The position numbers and the translations under genes were made by a program. Below, one piece after another: positions 1 through 9,404 of a DNA stretch of 64,000 nt. Source of the DNA: Paenibacillus sp. Marseille-Q4541. GTDB lineage: Bacteria > Bacillota > Bacilli > Paenibacillales > Paenibacillaceae. A model generated the notes under the pieces. It made no database searches, had not been told where the DNA came from, and worked only from the letters and a program-made list of their open reading frames with translations. The number at the start of each line of letters is the position of its first letter. Positions within the stretch are counted from its first letter, which is position 1. The stretch is from the NCBI RefSeq assembly GCF_018310695.1, contig NZ_JAGXCY010000012.1, forward strand, positions 62,001-126,000. The letters run 5' to 3'.

Positions 1-172
1 TAAGGAACATGAAAGCTAGTACAACAAGAATAAAAGGAAAAATAAACGCTCTTCCTTTAAAGATATCTTCATTTTCCATGCTAGAACCAACGATTGGTTT
101 TCCCTGTTTCTTACGATCCTTATTTGTTTTTTGTTGATTTCGTTTAACTGCTCGTTCAAATGAACTTGCCAT
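1..172 (-). CDS. Partial small membrane protein, C-terminus outside window
   Basis: The start codon at 172 follows a good RBS (AAAGGGGG). About 57 residues are visible before the window edge: a very basic, Lys/Arg/Gln-rich N-terminus, then a hydrophobic stretch that begins a membrane helix (FPFILVVLAFMF). I do not recognise the family. It lies downstream of the yneA-ynzC side of the lexA locus and reads the same way, but the terminator at 578-612 makes co-transcription with yneA unlikely. Confidence 0.6.
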   Translation of the reverse strand, partial: MASSFERAVKRNQQKTNKDRKKQGKPIVGSSMENEDIFKGRAFIFPFILVVLAFMFL

Positions 173-268
173 GTGAATCCCCCTTTAATCTGTACACTGC
201 TGTTATTATATCATGGTAGCCATAAACTAACTCTCTACGCATCATTCAAAATTGTTAATCTCAACCCA

Positions 269-479
269 TTATCTACGATTTTGCGTAGCCATCGCTGGGG
301 TATTTGCATCATCTACAATCTCAATAGATTCAAGTTGTTGACGAAAGATATTTCGGATGTTATTGAATTATATTTCTCTAAGTTTAGCCCGTTCTTCTGT
401 TTCTTCATCTGTTAAACCGGAGTTTTTCTGTTTTCTTACCAGTTCATTAATTCGTTCGACCAAACGATCAATATCCCAT
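269..479 (-). pseudogene. ynzC: Decayed ynzC (DUF896 family)
   Basis: Minus-strand translation gives DIDRLVERINEL, then GLTDEETEERAKLRE, NNIRNIFRQQLESIEIVDD and a normal stop at 269-271. This is the DUF896/YnzC helical protein usually found beside lexA and yneA. Two lesions are visible. The RBS GGAGGGGG is followed by an ATG (477-479) with one extra G, so translation from it stops after three codons. An in-frame TAA (368-370) sits where the family has the Tyr of REEYL. An upstream ATG near 522 is in frame but has no RBS and runs into the same TAA. It is either a true pseudogene or two sequence errors. Confidence 0.7.
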
Positions 480-577
480 TTTCCCCCTCCAAAAAAGCTT
501 AATCTCCTTAACTTTGCCATGATAAGAAAGGGTTGTCAAGGTAAATACCTGTATAGGTAGAACTCCTAAGAAAAACA

Positions 578-612
578 ACAAAAAAAGGACACAATTATTG
601 AATTGCGCCCTT
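578..612 (-). terminator. Rho-independent terminator after yneA
   Basis: On the minus strand a 12-bp stem (AAGGGCGCAATT with AATTGTGTCCTT, two G-U pairs, loop CAAT) is followed by a run of seven T. The plus-strand version has A-C mismatches and no T-run, so it works leftward, ending yneA transcripts before ynzC. Confidence 0.75.
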
Positions 613-701
613 GTAGGTCATGCATTTATGATCTGTATGAAACTGTATCATTGATTAGTATTATTCTGACTAGCATATCATTAAAAAAGAAGCTTATTAG
701 C

Positions 702-1073
702 TTACTCTATATTAGGTAGATTTATAACTTGTCCGGTTTGAATGTCGCTTGTGGCCATTATATTCAGCTTCTTTATTTGTTCAACATATTCTCTCGTGTC
801 CATTTGGCTTGGTTTATGATTCGTTGCAATTGACCATAGTGAATCTCCATAAGAGACTACAAACTTTTCATATGAAACTACCTTACTAGCATTCGTAATC
901 ACGTTCATAAATCCAGTTAGACTTAAGAAAACAACACTAAGAATAATTAACATTCTAACAATAAATCGTTTATTGCTAGAGTAAAAACTATGCAGCGCTT
1001 TACCTAAAAGAGTATTGTCTTTACCCTCTTCTTTATTATTATAGATACTGTTGTATGTACTGTATTTTAACAT
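702..1073 (-). CDS. yneA: YneA-like SOS cell-division suppressor
   Basis: About 123 residues from the ATG at 1073, chosen because GGAGG lies 9 nt upstream; the longer frame to 1145 would start inside the promoter. The protein has a short cytoplasmic segment, one membrane helix (MLIILSVVFLSLTGF) and an extracytoplasmic LysM-like part (YGDSLWSIATNHKP ... IQTGQVINLP). YneA proteins block septation during the SOS response by acting at the division site, and the LysM part binds cell wall. It is divergent from lexA, with SOS boxes between the genes, as in Bacillus. Confidence 0.85.
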   Translation of the reverse strand: MLKYSTYNSIYNNKEEGKDNTLLGKALHSFYSSNKRFIVRMLIILSVVFLSLTGFMNVITNASKVVSYEKFVVSYGDSLWSIATNHKPSQMDTREYVEQIKKLNIMATSDIQTGQVINLPNIE

Positions 1074-1116
1074 ATATATCGTCCTCCAAACATTTGTTCT
1101 CATATCTTCTGTAATC

Positions 1117-1145
1117 ACTATAACACGAACATGTGTTTTGGACAA
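1117..1145 (-). promoter_or_regulatory. yneA promoter with SOS half-box in the spacer
   Basis: Minus strand: -35 TTGTCC (1140-1145), 17-nt spacer, -10 TATAGT (1117-1122). The spacer holds GAAC-ATGT-GTTT (plus strand 1127-1138), an imperfect LexA box, so LexA would block the promoter directly. Confidence 0.65.
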
Positions 1146-1154
1146 CAGGTTTTT

Positions 1155-1206
1155 AGAACAATTGTTCGTTTTATTTTAGAACTAATGTTTGTACGAACGG
1201 AGGTTC
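1155..1206. promoter_or_regulatory. LexA (SOS) operator cluster
   Basis: Three sites follow the Gram-positive LexA pattern GAAC-N4-GTTC: 1156-1167 (GAAC AATT GTTC, perfect), 1179-1190 (GAAC TAAT GTTT, one mismatch) and 1195-1206 (GAAC GGAG GTTC, perfect). The last overlaps the lexA promoter. With the box at 1127-1138 there are four sites in 80 bp serving both lexA and yneA. Confidence 0.85.
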
Positions 1207-1217
1207 TATGCTATAAT
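1189..1217 (+). promoter_or_regulatory. lexA promoter
   Basis: -35 TTGTAC (1189-1194), 17-nt spacer, -10 TATAAT (1212-1217). A LexA box lies within the spacer (1195-1206), giving autorepression. Confidence 0.75.
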
Positions 1218-1251
1218 TTTCCCAAACGTTATTAAGTGGAGTTGATACGGT

Positions 1252-1878
1252 ATGTCGAAGGTATCCAGTAGGCAATTAGCAATTCTGGAATTTATACGTA
1301 ATGAAGTTCGATTAAAAGGATATCCACCGTCCGTAAGAGAGATTGGTGAAGCTGTCGGACTTGCGTCCAGCTCCACTGTTCACGGACACTTGGATCGGTT
1401 AGAGAAGAAGGGATTAATTCGGAGAGACCCTACTAAACCTCGAGCGATTGAGCTTTTGGGTCACGATGAGTCAGATCAATCTAACCAATTCGCTCAAACG
1501 GTAGTACGCGTTCCTGTTGTTGGTAAGGTAACAGCGGGTATTCCTATTACTGCGACTGAGAATATTGAAGACTATTTCCCTCTTCCAATGCAATATGTCG
1601 GAGAAGAGAAAGTATTTATGCTGAATGTTATGGGAGATAGTATGATTGAAGCCGGTATTGTGAATGGTGACTATGTTATCGTTCGTCAACAACAAACAGC
1701 GAACAACGGTGATATTGTTGTAGCTATGACAGAAGATGATGAAGCAACCGTTAAAACTTTTTATAAAGAAAAAGATCATGTTCGTCTCCAGCCTGAGAAT
1801 CCTACATATGAACCTCTCCGGCTTACGAAAGTAACGATACTTGGTAAAGTTATTGGTTTGTTCCGTGACTTTCATTAA
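1252..1878 (+). CDS. lexA: LexA repressor
   Basis: 208 residues, full length. The N-terminal winged HTH carries the family signature ([24 protein letters not shown], residues 24-47). The C-terminal S24 peptidase fold has the Ala95-Gly96 self-cleavage site (KVTAGIP), catalytic Ser130 in MGDSMIEAG and Lys168 in ATVKTF. RecA filaments stimulate autocleavage and so derepress SOS genes. A GTGGAG RBS precedes the ATG. Its own promoter and the divergent yneA promoter carry its operators. Confidence 0.97.
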   Translation: MSKVSSRQLAILEFIRNEVRLKGYPPSVREIGEAVGLASSSTVHGHLDRLEKKGLIRRDPTKPRAIELLGHDESDQSNQFAQTVVRVPVVGKVTAGIPITATENIEDYFPLPMQYVGEEKVFMLNVMGDSMIEAGIVNGDYVIVRQQQTANNGDIVVAMTEDDEATVKTFYKEKDHVRLQPENPTYEPLRLTKVTILGKVIGLFRDFH

Positions 1879-1936
1879 GTATTAAAGCCTTCATACCGCA
1901 ATCGGAATATAATTAGTATTGAACTTATATATTTTC

Positions 1937-1973
1937 AAGCAGAGATCTTTATATCAAAGGTCTCTGCTTTTTT
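1937..1973 (+). terminator. lexA terminator
   Basis: Stem AAGCAGAGATC / GGTCTCTGCTT around an AT loop, followed by a T-run on the plus strand. The A-rich flank would also allow leftward activity. Confidence 0.8.
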
Positions 1974-1982
1974 ATGTTTACA

Positions 1983-2011
1983 AATAAAAACAGCCGCTAG
2001 TTGCGACTGTT
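1983..2011 (-). terminator. Second leftward terminator behind glnA
   Basis: Minus strand AACAGTCGC-AACTA-GCGGCTGTT (one G-U pair) followed by TTTATTTG. With the hairpin at 2165-2204 it forms a tandem leftward stop that insulates lexA from glnA. The rest of 1,879-2,211 shows no gene. Confidence 0.65.
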
Positions 2012-2164
2012 GATTCGAATTATTTTTTTCTGCTGATTTCAAATTTCAAACCCCTAAATGCCTCCACCTATAAAAACCAAACCAGACTTTAAACATTCTC
2101 ACGAAACAGTTTCGGGGGCAATTGGGGGGAGACTAATCAAAAATAAAGTCATCTAATTTAATCC

Positions 2165-2204
2165 CCAAAAATAAAAACCCTTAGCGCTTAGAGCGCCAAG
2201 GGTT
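2165..2204 (-). terminator. glnA terminator
   Basis: Minus-strand stem AACCCTTGGCGCT / AGCGCTAAGGGTT (one G-U pair, loop CTA) followed by TTTTATTTTT, a few nucleotides after the glnA stop codon. Confidence 0.85.
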
Positions 2205-2211
2205 CCACATA

Positions 2212-3540
2212 CTAGTACAGAGTCAAATATTGATCGCGTTCCCATTGATGTACTTGTGTGCGATACATATCCCACTCGATTTCTTTCAACTCGTAGAAAT
2301 GAGCAAGTGCGTGATCGCCTAGTGCGTCTGTAATCACTTCACTACGGATAAGTTCATGCAAAGCTTCTTTCAAGTCAGCTGGCAAGGAAGGAATCCCTTC
2401 TTCAATGCGCTCTTCTTCTGACATGATGTAGATGTTACGGTCAATTGGAGCAGGCAAAGTCAATTCACGTTTAATTCCGTCAAGACCTGCTTTAAGCATA
2501 ACAGCAAGTGCCAAGTACGGATTCGCTGCTGGATCCGGGTTACGAACCTCAACACGAGTGCTCAGACCACGGGAAGCAGGAATACGAATCATTGGGCTAC
2601 GGTTACTTGCAGACCAAGCTACGTAACAAGGTGCTTCATATCCAGGAACCAAACGTTTGTAAGAGTTCACTGTTGGATTCGTGATGGCTGCCATTGCACG
2701 AGCGTGCTTAAGAATTCCCGCCATGTAATGACGAGCTTCTTTACTGAGACCAAGTTCATCGGACTCATCATAGAACGTATTCACGTTATCTTTAAACAAG
2801 GATTGGTGACAGTGCATACCCGATCCGTTCATACCAAATAGAGGTTTTGGCATAAAGGTTGCATGCAGACCATGTTGACGAGCAATCGTTTTTACAACGA
2901 GTTTAAACGTTTGAATTTCATCAGCCGCTTTGATTGCAGCTTCATATTTGAAGTCAATCTCGTGTTGACCAGGAGCCACTTCATGGTGAGAAGCTTCAAT
3001 CTCAAAGCCCATCTCTTCCAAAGTAAGTACGATCTCACGACGGCAGTTCTCACCAAGATCCATTGGTGCAAGGTCAAAATAACCGCCTTGGTCATTCAGT
3101 TCAGTCGTAGGATTACCATTCTCATCCGTACGGAACAAGAAGAATTCAGGTTCTGGGCCTACGTTCATCGAAGTGTATCCCATTTCTTCTGCTTCTTTTA
3201 GTACACGTTTCAGAATACCACGCGGGTCTCCTGCAAATGGAGTACCGTCTGGCATATATACATCACAGATAAGACGTGCAACACGGTTCTCAGCTACCCA
3301 AGGGAAAACTACCCAAGTGTCCAGATCCGGGTACAAGTACATATCGGATTCTTCAATACGAACATAACCTTCAATAGAAGATCCATCAAACATCATTTTG
3401 TTATCCAATGCTTTTTGGAGTTGGCTTACCGGAATCTCAACGTTCTTGATTGTACCGAGCAAATCAGTAAATTGTAGACGGATAAAGCGTACATTTTCTT
3501 CTTCTGCAATACGAGTAATGTCCTCTTTAGTAAAACTCAC
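2212..3540 (-). CDS. glnA: Glutamine synthetase, type I-alpha
   Basis: 442 residues, the length of Bacillus-type GSI-alpha. It makes glutamine from glutamate, ammonia and ATP in the cytoplasm. Visible signatures: [21 protein letters not shown] near residue 52, [17 protein letters not shown] (ATP/metal site) near 230, [17 protein letters not shown] near 290 and [16 protein letters not shown] near 340. This class is controlled by feedback inhibition and by complex formation with GlnR, not by adenylylation. It is the second gene of a glnR-glnA operon, with a 206-nt gap between them. Confidence 0.97.
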   Translation of the reverse strand: MSFTKEDITRIAEEENVRFIRLQFTDLLGTIKNVEIPVSQLQKALDNKMMFDGSSIEGYVRIEESDMYLYPDLDTWVVFPWVAENRVARLICDVYMPDGTPFAGDPRGILKRVLKEAEEMGYTSMNVGPEPEFFLFRTDENGNPTTELNDQGGYFDLAPMDLGENCRREIVLTLEEMGFEIEASHHEVAPGQHEIDFKYEAAIKAADEIQTFKLVVKTIARQHGLHATFMPKPLFGMNGSGMHCHQSLFKDNVNTFYDESDELGLSKEARHYMAGILKHARAMAAITNPTVNSYKRLVPGYEAPCYVAWSASNRSPMIRIPASRGLSTRVEVRNPDPAANPYLALAVMLKAGLDGIKRELTLPAPIDRNIYIMSEEERIEEGIPSLPADLKEALHELIRSEVITDALGDHALAHFYELKEIEWDMYRTQVHQWERDQYLTLY

Positions 3541-3746
3541 AATATCCTCTCCCTTTTCTTCATAAAAGTATCAGCTTCAACTAGTGCATCTAGGACAGCC
3601 GATCCGTTTATCACAGATAGTAAAATAACTATCGCTGCAAGAAACAATGGATCACATTCATTGTCACAGGGCCACTTCTATATGTCAAGAAAGCGAACCT
3701 GTGGGTCCCATCTCAACTCTTCACCTGATTTCACACATAAGAAACT

Positions 3747-4169
3747 TTATTTTTTGTTAAAGAAACGTGACAACTCACCTTGAATCAAAGACACTTGACC
3801 AGGACGCTTACCAGCAACAAGCTGCTGTTTGAGCATCCGGTGTAACTGAGAGTCTGACAATTCTCTGCGTTTTACTTCCGTATCAGGAGTTATTACCGTT
3901 GCTTCTTCCGATTCTTTCGTCACAGGGTTCATCACTTGCTTGATACCTGCAATATTAACGCCTTTTTCAATTAAAGCTTTGATTTCAAGTAACCGTTCTA
4001 CATCATTAAATGAAAAAAGTCGCTGATTCCCCGAAGTACGTGCAGGTACTATCAGGTTATGTTGCTCATAATAACGAATTTGTCTCGCTGACAGATCCGT
4101 AAGTTTCATAACGATACCAATAGGAAATAAGGCCATATTTCTGCGAATTTCATCACCCATGTCGTTCAT
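3747..4169 (-). CDS. glnR: GlnR, MerR-family nitrogen regulator
   Basis: 140 residues. An N-terminal MerR-type winged HTH (MKLTDLSARQIRYYEQHNLI, from about residue 21, then NQRLFSFNDVERL) is followed by a short C-terminal tail rather than a ligand domain, as in GlnR/TnrA. In Bacilli, GlnR represses glnRA when feedback-inhibited GlnA chaperones its tail. A perfect GlnR box lies just upstream of its promoter, supporting autoregulation. Two start codons are possible (4169 or 4160); RBS GGAAGG. Confidence 0.92.
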   Translation of the reverse strand: MNDMGDEIRRNMALFPIGIVMKLTDLSARQIRYYEQHNLIVPARTSGNQRLFSFNDVERLLEIKALIEKGVNIAGIKQVMNPVTKESEEATVITPDTEVKRRELSDSQLHRMLKQQLVAGKRPGQVSLIQGELSRFFNKK

Positions 4170-4197
4170 CTACCTTCCAAGTATTCTATATACCATC

Positions 4198-4249
4198 ATT
4201 GTACATTTTTATGATATAAAGTGTCAATGATATGTTAGGTAAACTCACA
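4198..4249 (-). promoter_or_regulatory. glnR promoter with GlnR box
   Basis: Minus strand: -35 TTGACA (4222-4227), 18-nt spacer, -10 TACAAT (4198-4203). Just upstream, 4233-4249 reads TGTTA-GGTAAAC-TCACA, an exact match to the GlnR/TnrA consensus TGTNA-N7-TNACA. A poorer partial copy (TGTCAATGATATGTTAG) overlaps the -35. The box overlaps the end of the preceding gene. Confidence 0.8.
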
Positions 4250-5501
4250 GTAAATTACGATCTTTCATCGTTTGTAGCGCCATCAGAACGCCATATTTCA
4301 CATGAGAGTAAGTAAGACCACCTTGCATATAGCCTATGTAAGGTTCTCTAATCGGTGCATCTGCCGATAATTCAAGACTTCCACCCTGAATAAAAGTACC
4401 TGCTGCCATAATTACTGGGTGCTCATATCCTGGCATATCCCAAGGTTCTGGTACAACATGGCTATCTACAGCGGCTGCTCGCTGGATCCCTTGCACGAAA
4501 GCGATTAGATGATCTGGACCATCAAAAGAAACGGCTTGAATAAGATCCGTTCTCATCTCTTGCCAGGTAGGTTTGGTAATAAAGCCAACAGCTTCAAACA
4601 TAGCAGCCGCAAAAACACTACCCTTGATTGCTTGTCCAACAATGGTTGGCGCCAAATACAAACCTTGATAAATCCCTCTTGTCGTTCCGAGCATAGCGCC
4701 TACTTCTCCGCCAATCCCAGGTGCAGTTAGGCGATAGGCAGCAAGCTGCACGTACTTCTCTTTTCCACAAATGTATCCACCCGTTTCAGCAATTCCTCCA
4801 CCCGGATTTTTAATAAGAGAACCTGCGATAAGGTCTGCTCCTACCTCTGTAGGTTCTCTCTCCTCTGTAAACTCTCCATAACAATTATCAACAAAAACAA
4901 TGACATCCTCTTTCAAGGACTTCACTATTTGAACCATCTCTTCAATCTGTGCCACAGTAAAAGAAGATCTCCAGTCATAACCTCGGGAACGCTGAATCCC
5001 AATCACTTTAGTACGTTCATTGATTGCGAGCTTCACCGCATCCCAATCAACCAAACCTTCTGATGTAAGTTCGGTTTCTTGATAAGTAATCCCGAAATCA
5101 TGTAAAGAACCGGTGCCATCACCTGGCTTACCAATGACCTTATGTAACGTATCGTAAGGTTTCCCTGTAATGTACAGCAGTTCGTCTCCTGGGCGAAGCA
5201 CACCATAAAGCGCAGTAGCAATGGTATGTGTTCCAGAGGCAAAATGTGGACGTACCAATGCTGCTTCTGCCCCGAAAACGTCTGCGTATACTTCGTCAAG
5301 CACTTCACGTCCACGGTCATTGTAAGCATAACCTGTGGAACCAGAAAAATGAAAATCACTTACCTGATTCTTTTGAAAAGCTTCAATAACCTTCCACTGA
5401 TTTTTATCAATAATTCGGTCTACTTCTCGAATTCGACCTTCAATCTTCTCTTCTATCTCTTGTCCTAAACGAACGATTTCATCTGAAAAAACGGCCTTCA
5501 T
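4245..5501 (-). CDS. ynbB: PLP-dependent lyase, YnbB/aluminium-resistance family
   Basis: 418 residues of the Cys/Met-metabolism PLP fold (the family annotated as methionine gamma-lyase-like or aluminium resistance protein). The cofactor aspartate region reads VIVFVDNCYGEF and the likely PLP lysine is in AGSLIKNPGGG near residue 235, followed by GGYICG. The substrate is not established. Its place between hflX and glnR is conserved in Bacillus. ATG at 5501. Confidence 0.85.
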   Translation of the reverse strand: MKAVFSDEIVRLGQEIEEKIEGRIREVDRIIDKNQWKVIEAFQKNQVSDFHFSGSTGYAYNDRGREVLDEVYADVFGAEAALVRPHFASGTHTIATALYGVLRPGDELLYITGKPYDTLHKVIGKPGDGTGSLHDFGITYQETELTSEGLVDWDAVKLAINERTKVIGIQRSRGYDWRSSFTVAQIEEMVQIVKSLKEDVIVFVDNCYGEFTEEREPTEVGADLIAGSLIKNPGGGIAETGGYICGKEKYVQLAAYRLTAPGIGGEVGAMLGTTRGIYQGLYLAPTIVGQAIKGSVFAAAMFEAVGFITKPTWQEMRTDLIQAVSFDGPDHLIAFVQGIQRAAAVDSHVVPEPWDMPGYEHPVIMAAGTFIQGGSLELSADAPIREPYIGYMQGGLTYSHVKYGVLMALQTMKDRNLL

Positions 5502-5598
5502 GCTAAACTTCTCTCCTCATGCGTACAATTCTGACATGAAATGCACTTTAGTATGTTACATTGTTACCACATAAAATTACATGACTTTGTAAACTAGT

Positions 5599-6888
5599 TC
5601 ATTCACTTTCAATAAACTCTTTTAACAAATGTCCGTACTTTTCATATTCCCCTTGTTGAACCTGCACCTCATATATAACATCACTTTCATCATATTCGGT
5701 GTTAACTACGTCACCTACACGGTAAATTACCGAAGTTACGTCCCCTCGTTCAGCTGGAATACGGAATGTAACGGTGTCACCAGTGAGCTCCTCTTGAATC
5801 ATTTCACGGATACTCAGCAAATCAGCTTCATCATAAGCACTAATTTTTTTGTATCCTTTTCCAGAAGGTAGCATTTGAAGCTGTTCTGGTGTACATGCGT
5901 CTTTTTTATTAAAAAGAACGATTTGCGGCTTATCCGCTGCTCCTAGTTCCTGAAGGATATTATGAACAACTTTCATCTGGTCATCTCTCATTTCGGAGGA
6001 TGCATCCACCACATGGAGAATAAGATCTGCCTCATTCACTTCTTCGAGCGTAGCTCGAAATGCAGCAACTAAATCATGCGGCAAATTCTGAATGAATCCA
6101 ACGGTATCCGTCAGCACAATTTCTTTACCACTCGGAAGTTCCATCGTACGAGATGTTGGATCAAGCGTAGCGAACAATTGATTCTCAATATACACATCAG
6201 CTGATGTCAGTTGTTTAAGCAACGTTGATTTCCCAGCATTCGTATAGCCCACGAGCGCAACCTGTATCACTCCGCTTTTTTTGCGGCGCTCCCTGTGAAG
6301 CTTCCGGTGCCGTGTTACTTCTTCCAGCTGTCGTTTCAAATCACTAATTCGATCACGAATATGTCTGCGATCTGTTTCCAGCTTGCTTTCCCCGGGACCA
6401 CGAGTTCCGATCCCGCCTCCTAGACGTGACAAGTTTTTGCCATGGCCAGACAAACGCGGGAGCAAATAAGAATGCTGAGCAAGTTCAACTTGAATAATAC
6501 CTTCTCTTGTATTCGCTCTTTGCGCAAAAATATCAAGGATGAGCTGTGTACGGTCAATGATTTTCAGATCTAGACTTTCTTCCAGGTTCCGAACTTGCGC
6601 ACCTGACAGATCCTGATCAAAAATAGCCGTCGTTGCTCCCAGCTCATCCGCAACAAGTTTAAGCTCTTCTACTTTCCCTTTTCCAATAAACCATCTGGAA
6701 TCTGGCGTTTCCTTGTTCTGTGAAATCACACTAAGAACTTCTACCCCTGCGGTCTCCGCAAGTTTAACGAGTTCTTCAAGTGAATATTCCGGGTTAATTC
6801 CAGTTCTTTTTACTTGATCAGTCACAAGACTGACCAGTACTGCTTTATCTTTCATCTCCGTTTTTGTCTCATGCGTGGAGTTTGCCAT
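5599..6888 (-). CDS. hflX: HflX ribosome-associated GTPase
   Basis: 429 residues. The N-terminal HflX domain (DSRWFIGKGKVEEL, TAIFDQDLSGAQVRNLE, IDRTQLILDIFAQRA) precedes a Gly-rich linker (LSRLGGGIGTRGPGE) and a TRAFAC GTPase domain with G1 GYTNAGKST, G3 DTVGFI and G4 NKKD. HflX proteins split stalled or stressed 70S ribosomes. It lies between spoVK and ynbB, same strand, as in Bacillus. Confidence 0.95.
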   Translation of the reverse strand: MANSTHETKTEMKDKAVLVSLVTDQVKRTGINPEYSLEELVKLAETAGVEVLSVISQNKETPDSRWFIGKGKVEELKLVADELGATTAIFDQDLSGAQVRNLEESLDLKIIDRTQLILDIFAQRANTREGIIQVELAQHSYLLPRLSGHGKNLSRLGGGIGTRGPGESKLETDRRHIRDRISDLKRQLEEVTRHRKLHRERRKKSGVIQVALVGYTNAGKSTLLKQLTSADVYIENQLFATLDPTSRTMELPSGKEIVLTDTVGFIQNLPHDLVAAFRATLEEVNEADLILHVVDASSEMRDDQMKVVHNILQELGAADKPQIVLFNKKDACTPEQLQMLPSGKGYKKISAYDEADLLSIREMIQEELTGDTVTFRIPAERGDVTSVIYRVGDVVNTEYDESDVIYEVQVQQGEYEKYGHLLKEFIESE

Positions 6889-6946
6889 TATATTTGCTCC
6901 TTAACCTTCATATCGTCTGCTTTGTATAAGCGAATTATATTATTAC

Positions 6947-7933
6947 CTATTTCTTCTCAAGCTTCAAATCTTCTGTACGCAGCGTCATCAGCTCAAGCTT
7001 GCCTGGGCTTCCTGACGAATACTGATTCAGTAACCTGACCGCCTGATGTCGAATCGATTTCTCAATAATATTACGAACATACCGTGCATTACTGAATGCT
7101 TGAGACGTATCGTACTTCTCTTCTAGCAAATGTTGTTTTAATTTGAGTATGGACTGTGGCATTAAAATATAATCTCGTTCTTTTGCCATGAGCTCAGAAA
7201 TCTGAATCAATTGATCTATGGAATAGTCAGGAAACTCGATCTGTATGGGAAACCGCGAAGGCAAACCTGGATTTGTCTGCATGAAAAAATCAATTTCCTC
7301 GGAGTAACCGGCAAGAATCAGAATAAACTGATTTTTGTGATCTTCCATCGCTTTTACAAGTGTATCAATTGCTTCTTTCCCAAAATCTTTCTCTCCGCCA
7401 CGGGCAAGACTATAAGCTTCATCGATGAATAAAATTCCGCCCAGCGATTTCTTCACAAGGTCTCTTGTTTTCTGCGCTGTATGTCCAATATATTCTCCGA
7501 CAAGATCTGCCCGCTCTACCTCAATTAAATGTCCTTTCGCAAGAACACCCATTTTTTGAAACAACTTCGCGACGATACGGGCCACTGTTGTTTTGCCTGT
7601 ACCTGGATTCCCTTTAAAAACCATGTGGTAGACGTGAGAGCCGCTCATCAGACCTGCTTGTGTCCTCATCTGCGCAATTTGTAAAAAAGCATATATTTCA
7701 AACACAAAATCTTTTATACTTTCAAGTCCCACCAGTTCATCTAACTCTTTCTGAATATCCTGATACATGGCGAATTGCGGGTTATCTTTGATTTGGGCCT
7801 GTGAGGGTTCTGCCTCCAGTGCTGCTCCGCCCTGTACACCATAAATATCTGTCTGGTTACGTAATACCACATTAATTTGCCGGGAAGGTCTACCTTCCTG
7901 ACCCCCTCCAGCTGCCATCGCTCTTCCGTTCAT
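6947..7933 (-). CDS. spoVK: SpoVK, AAA ATPase of sporulation
   Basis: 328 residues, CbbX/SpoVK-type AAA+ ATPase. Walker A GNPGTGKT lies near residue 117, Walker B ILFIDEAYSL near 170, and sensor and arginine-finger regions are present (GLPSRFP). The first 45 residues are Gly/Ala-rich and probably flexible. In Bacillus spoVK acts late in sporulation during spore maturation; its substrate is unknown. It is followed directly by hflX. Confidence 0.93.
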   Translation of the reverse strand: MNGRAMAAGGGQEGRPSRQINVVLRNQTDIYGVQGGAALEAEPSQAQIKDNPQFAMYQDIQKELDELVGLESIKDFVFEIYAFLQIAQMRTQAGLMSGSHVYHMVFKGNPGTGKTTVARIVAKLFQKMGVLAKGHLIEVERADLVGEYIGHTAQKTRDLVKKSLGGILFIDEAYSLARGGEKDFGKEAIDTLVKAMEDHKNQFILILAGYSEEIDFFMQTNPGLPSRFPIQIEFPDYSIDQLIQISELMAKERDYILMPQSILKLKQHLLEEKYDTSQAFSNARYVRNIIEKSIRHQAVRLLNQYSSGSPGKLELMTLRTEDLKLEKK

Positions 7934-8030
7934 TAAACGCTCACCTCTACTCTTCAGGGGCTAACTTCTCTCTACACTTAAGGTATTCTAGCTGATCGGA
8001 TGTTATTAGAAGTTTTGTGCAAGTAGGTTG

Positions 8031-8687
8031 TTAGAAAGAGAGTAGAACCTGATCCATCTTCCATTTAGAGTAGGCAAGCGTTTCTCGAATTTGACTAGGT
8101 AAAAATGGCATAACAACCGATTCGGCAAGCGAAATCGTTGGCACTTCATAATCAAGGAATTTGGCAATTTCAAGAGACCTCATCCCATGAAAATCATGTG
8201 TAATAATGACAGAAGAATGAAATCCCTGTTCTGCCATAATACGTTTGCTATACAATAGATTTTCGTAGGTGCTCGTTGCTTCATTTTCTAGAAAAATGTG
8301 CTTAGGATCTACACCATGCCGTGCAAGATACCGCTCCATCCCTTCGGCTTCCGTATACTTATGCTGGGGACTATCAAGACCTCCGCTGACGATAAAATGG
8401 GTAAACACCCCTTTCTCATACAACATTAGTGCATGATCGAGTCGTTCCTGCAAACCTGGACTTGGCTCATCACCCCATAATGATGCTCCTAGTATTATTC
8501 CGACATCGACCCGTTGTCCGACTACATTAGACTCGTTTGGAGTGAGGATCTTCCACTGAACATAAACGACCCACAATATAAAGAGAATTCCTAACACAAG
8601 GATAAACTTAAAAAGTCGCTCCCGGCCTTTTGTTGCATGGATGAATTCTTTTATCTTCGGTTTGGTTCCTATCTTCTCTACCTTCAT
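8031..8687 (-). CDS. YdcF/DUF218 envelope protein
   Basis: 218 residues. A basic N-terminus precedes one membrane helix (FILVLGILFILWVVYV, about 28-43) and then a DUF218 domain: VGIILGASLWGDEPSPGLQERLDHALMLY, FIVSGGLDSPQ, ENEATSTYENLLYS and VIITHDFHGMRS. DUF218 proteins (SanA/YdcF) face the outside of the membrane and are linked to envelope integrity. The start lies 3 nt after the upstream stop, so it is translationally linked to the DUF402 gene. Confidence 0.85.
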   Translation of the reverse strand: MKVEKIGTKPKIKEFIHATKGRERLFKFILVLGILFILWVVYVQWKILTPNESNVVGQRVDVGIILGASLWGDEPSPGLQERLDHALMLYEKGVFTHFIVSGGLDSPQHKYTEAEGMERYLARHGVDPKHIFLENEATSTYENLLYSKRIMAEQGFHSSVIITHDFHGMRSLEIAKFLDYEVPTISLAESVVMPFLPSQIRETLAYSKWKMDQVLLSF

Positions 8688-8690
8688 ATC

Positions 8691-9242
8691 TCACTCCTTA
8701 AAATCACCGTTCTCAAACAGGTTTGCCCTATGGTTAAGAGACATTTTGAAATAAGGAAACGAATGAGCATCAATCGTATGAAGAAGATACTGTGCCGTTC
8801 TCATCGATAGTTCATAATCTGCTGTTGTAATATGGCCCTTCTCCAGTGCATCATCCAGTTCATCTTCATCCAGCAAAAATACTTCCCCATCCTTAAGTAC
8901 AATAACATCCAGATAGAGATCATCGAACCAGGGCACCCCCTGATCAGTAATTCCCTGATTGCGACATGTATCAATGTACCACTCAATGATCCGCTCTTGG
9001 TCATCAAACATCGCAGTCACCACATAGTGTTCGTCTTTGGGAAAGTATTGCAGCCAAGAATATCCCTTATCCGCAGTACAGAAGGTATATCCACCATACG
9101 TTTTCCACAGCGGTTCCTTCAAATCATGAATCGTATAAAGGGATAAGTAGCCTGTGAATTCCTCACTCTCCACATATCGGCAGGCAAATTGCCGATTGGT
9201 AATTCTACGCCAATTGGCTCGATCTCCGAATTTTCTTTTCAT
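8691..9242 (-). CDS. DUF402 domain protein
   Basis: About 183 residues. It shows the DUF402/FomD-like barrel signature: WYIDTCRN, FDDLYLDVIVLKDGEVFLLDEDELDDALEKGHI and Y-x(n)-R-x-A. Family members are putative phosphatases; nucleoside-diphosphatase activity is known for some. The start at 9242 (third codon of the longest frame) fits the RBS GAGGG best. It forms a two-gene operon with the DUF218 gene. Confidence 0.8.
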   Translation of the reverse strand: MKRKFGDRANWRRITNRQFACRYVESEEFTGYLSLYTIHDLKEPLWKTYGGYTFCTADKGYSWLQYFPKDEHYVVTAMFDDQERIIEWYIDTCRNQGITDQGVPWFDDLYLDVIVLKDGEVFLLDEDELDDALEKGHITTADYELSMRTAQYLLHTIDAHSFPYFKMSLNHRANLFENGDFKE

Positions 9243-9343
9243 CCTCATCCCTCTTTATTCGTTACTCACATCCAAACAGGATGCCTTCTACAAGGTATTT
9301 ACAGCTTACCATATTTAAGTTACACACTCAAAGCAGCTTCCAG

Positions 9344-9388
9344 CAGAACAAAAAAAGCCAGCAGGTCATTTCGACCGCTGACTTTTTG
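9344..9388 (-). terminator. Terminator after the penicillin-binding protein gene
   Basis: Minus strand AGTCAGCGGTC-GAAAT-GACCTGCTGGCT followed by TTTTTTTG; the plus strand also ends in a T-run, so it may be bidirectional. Confidence 0.8.
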
Positions 9389-9404
9389 TTCATACATTTG
9401 TTAT

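Noticed and set aside
173-560. Two overlapping plus-strand frames left of yneA
   Set aside because: They are antisense to ynzC remnants, lack RBS and protein-like composition.
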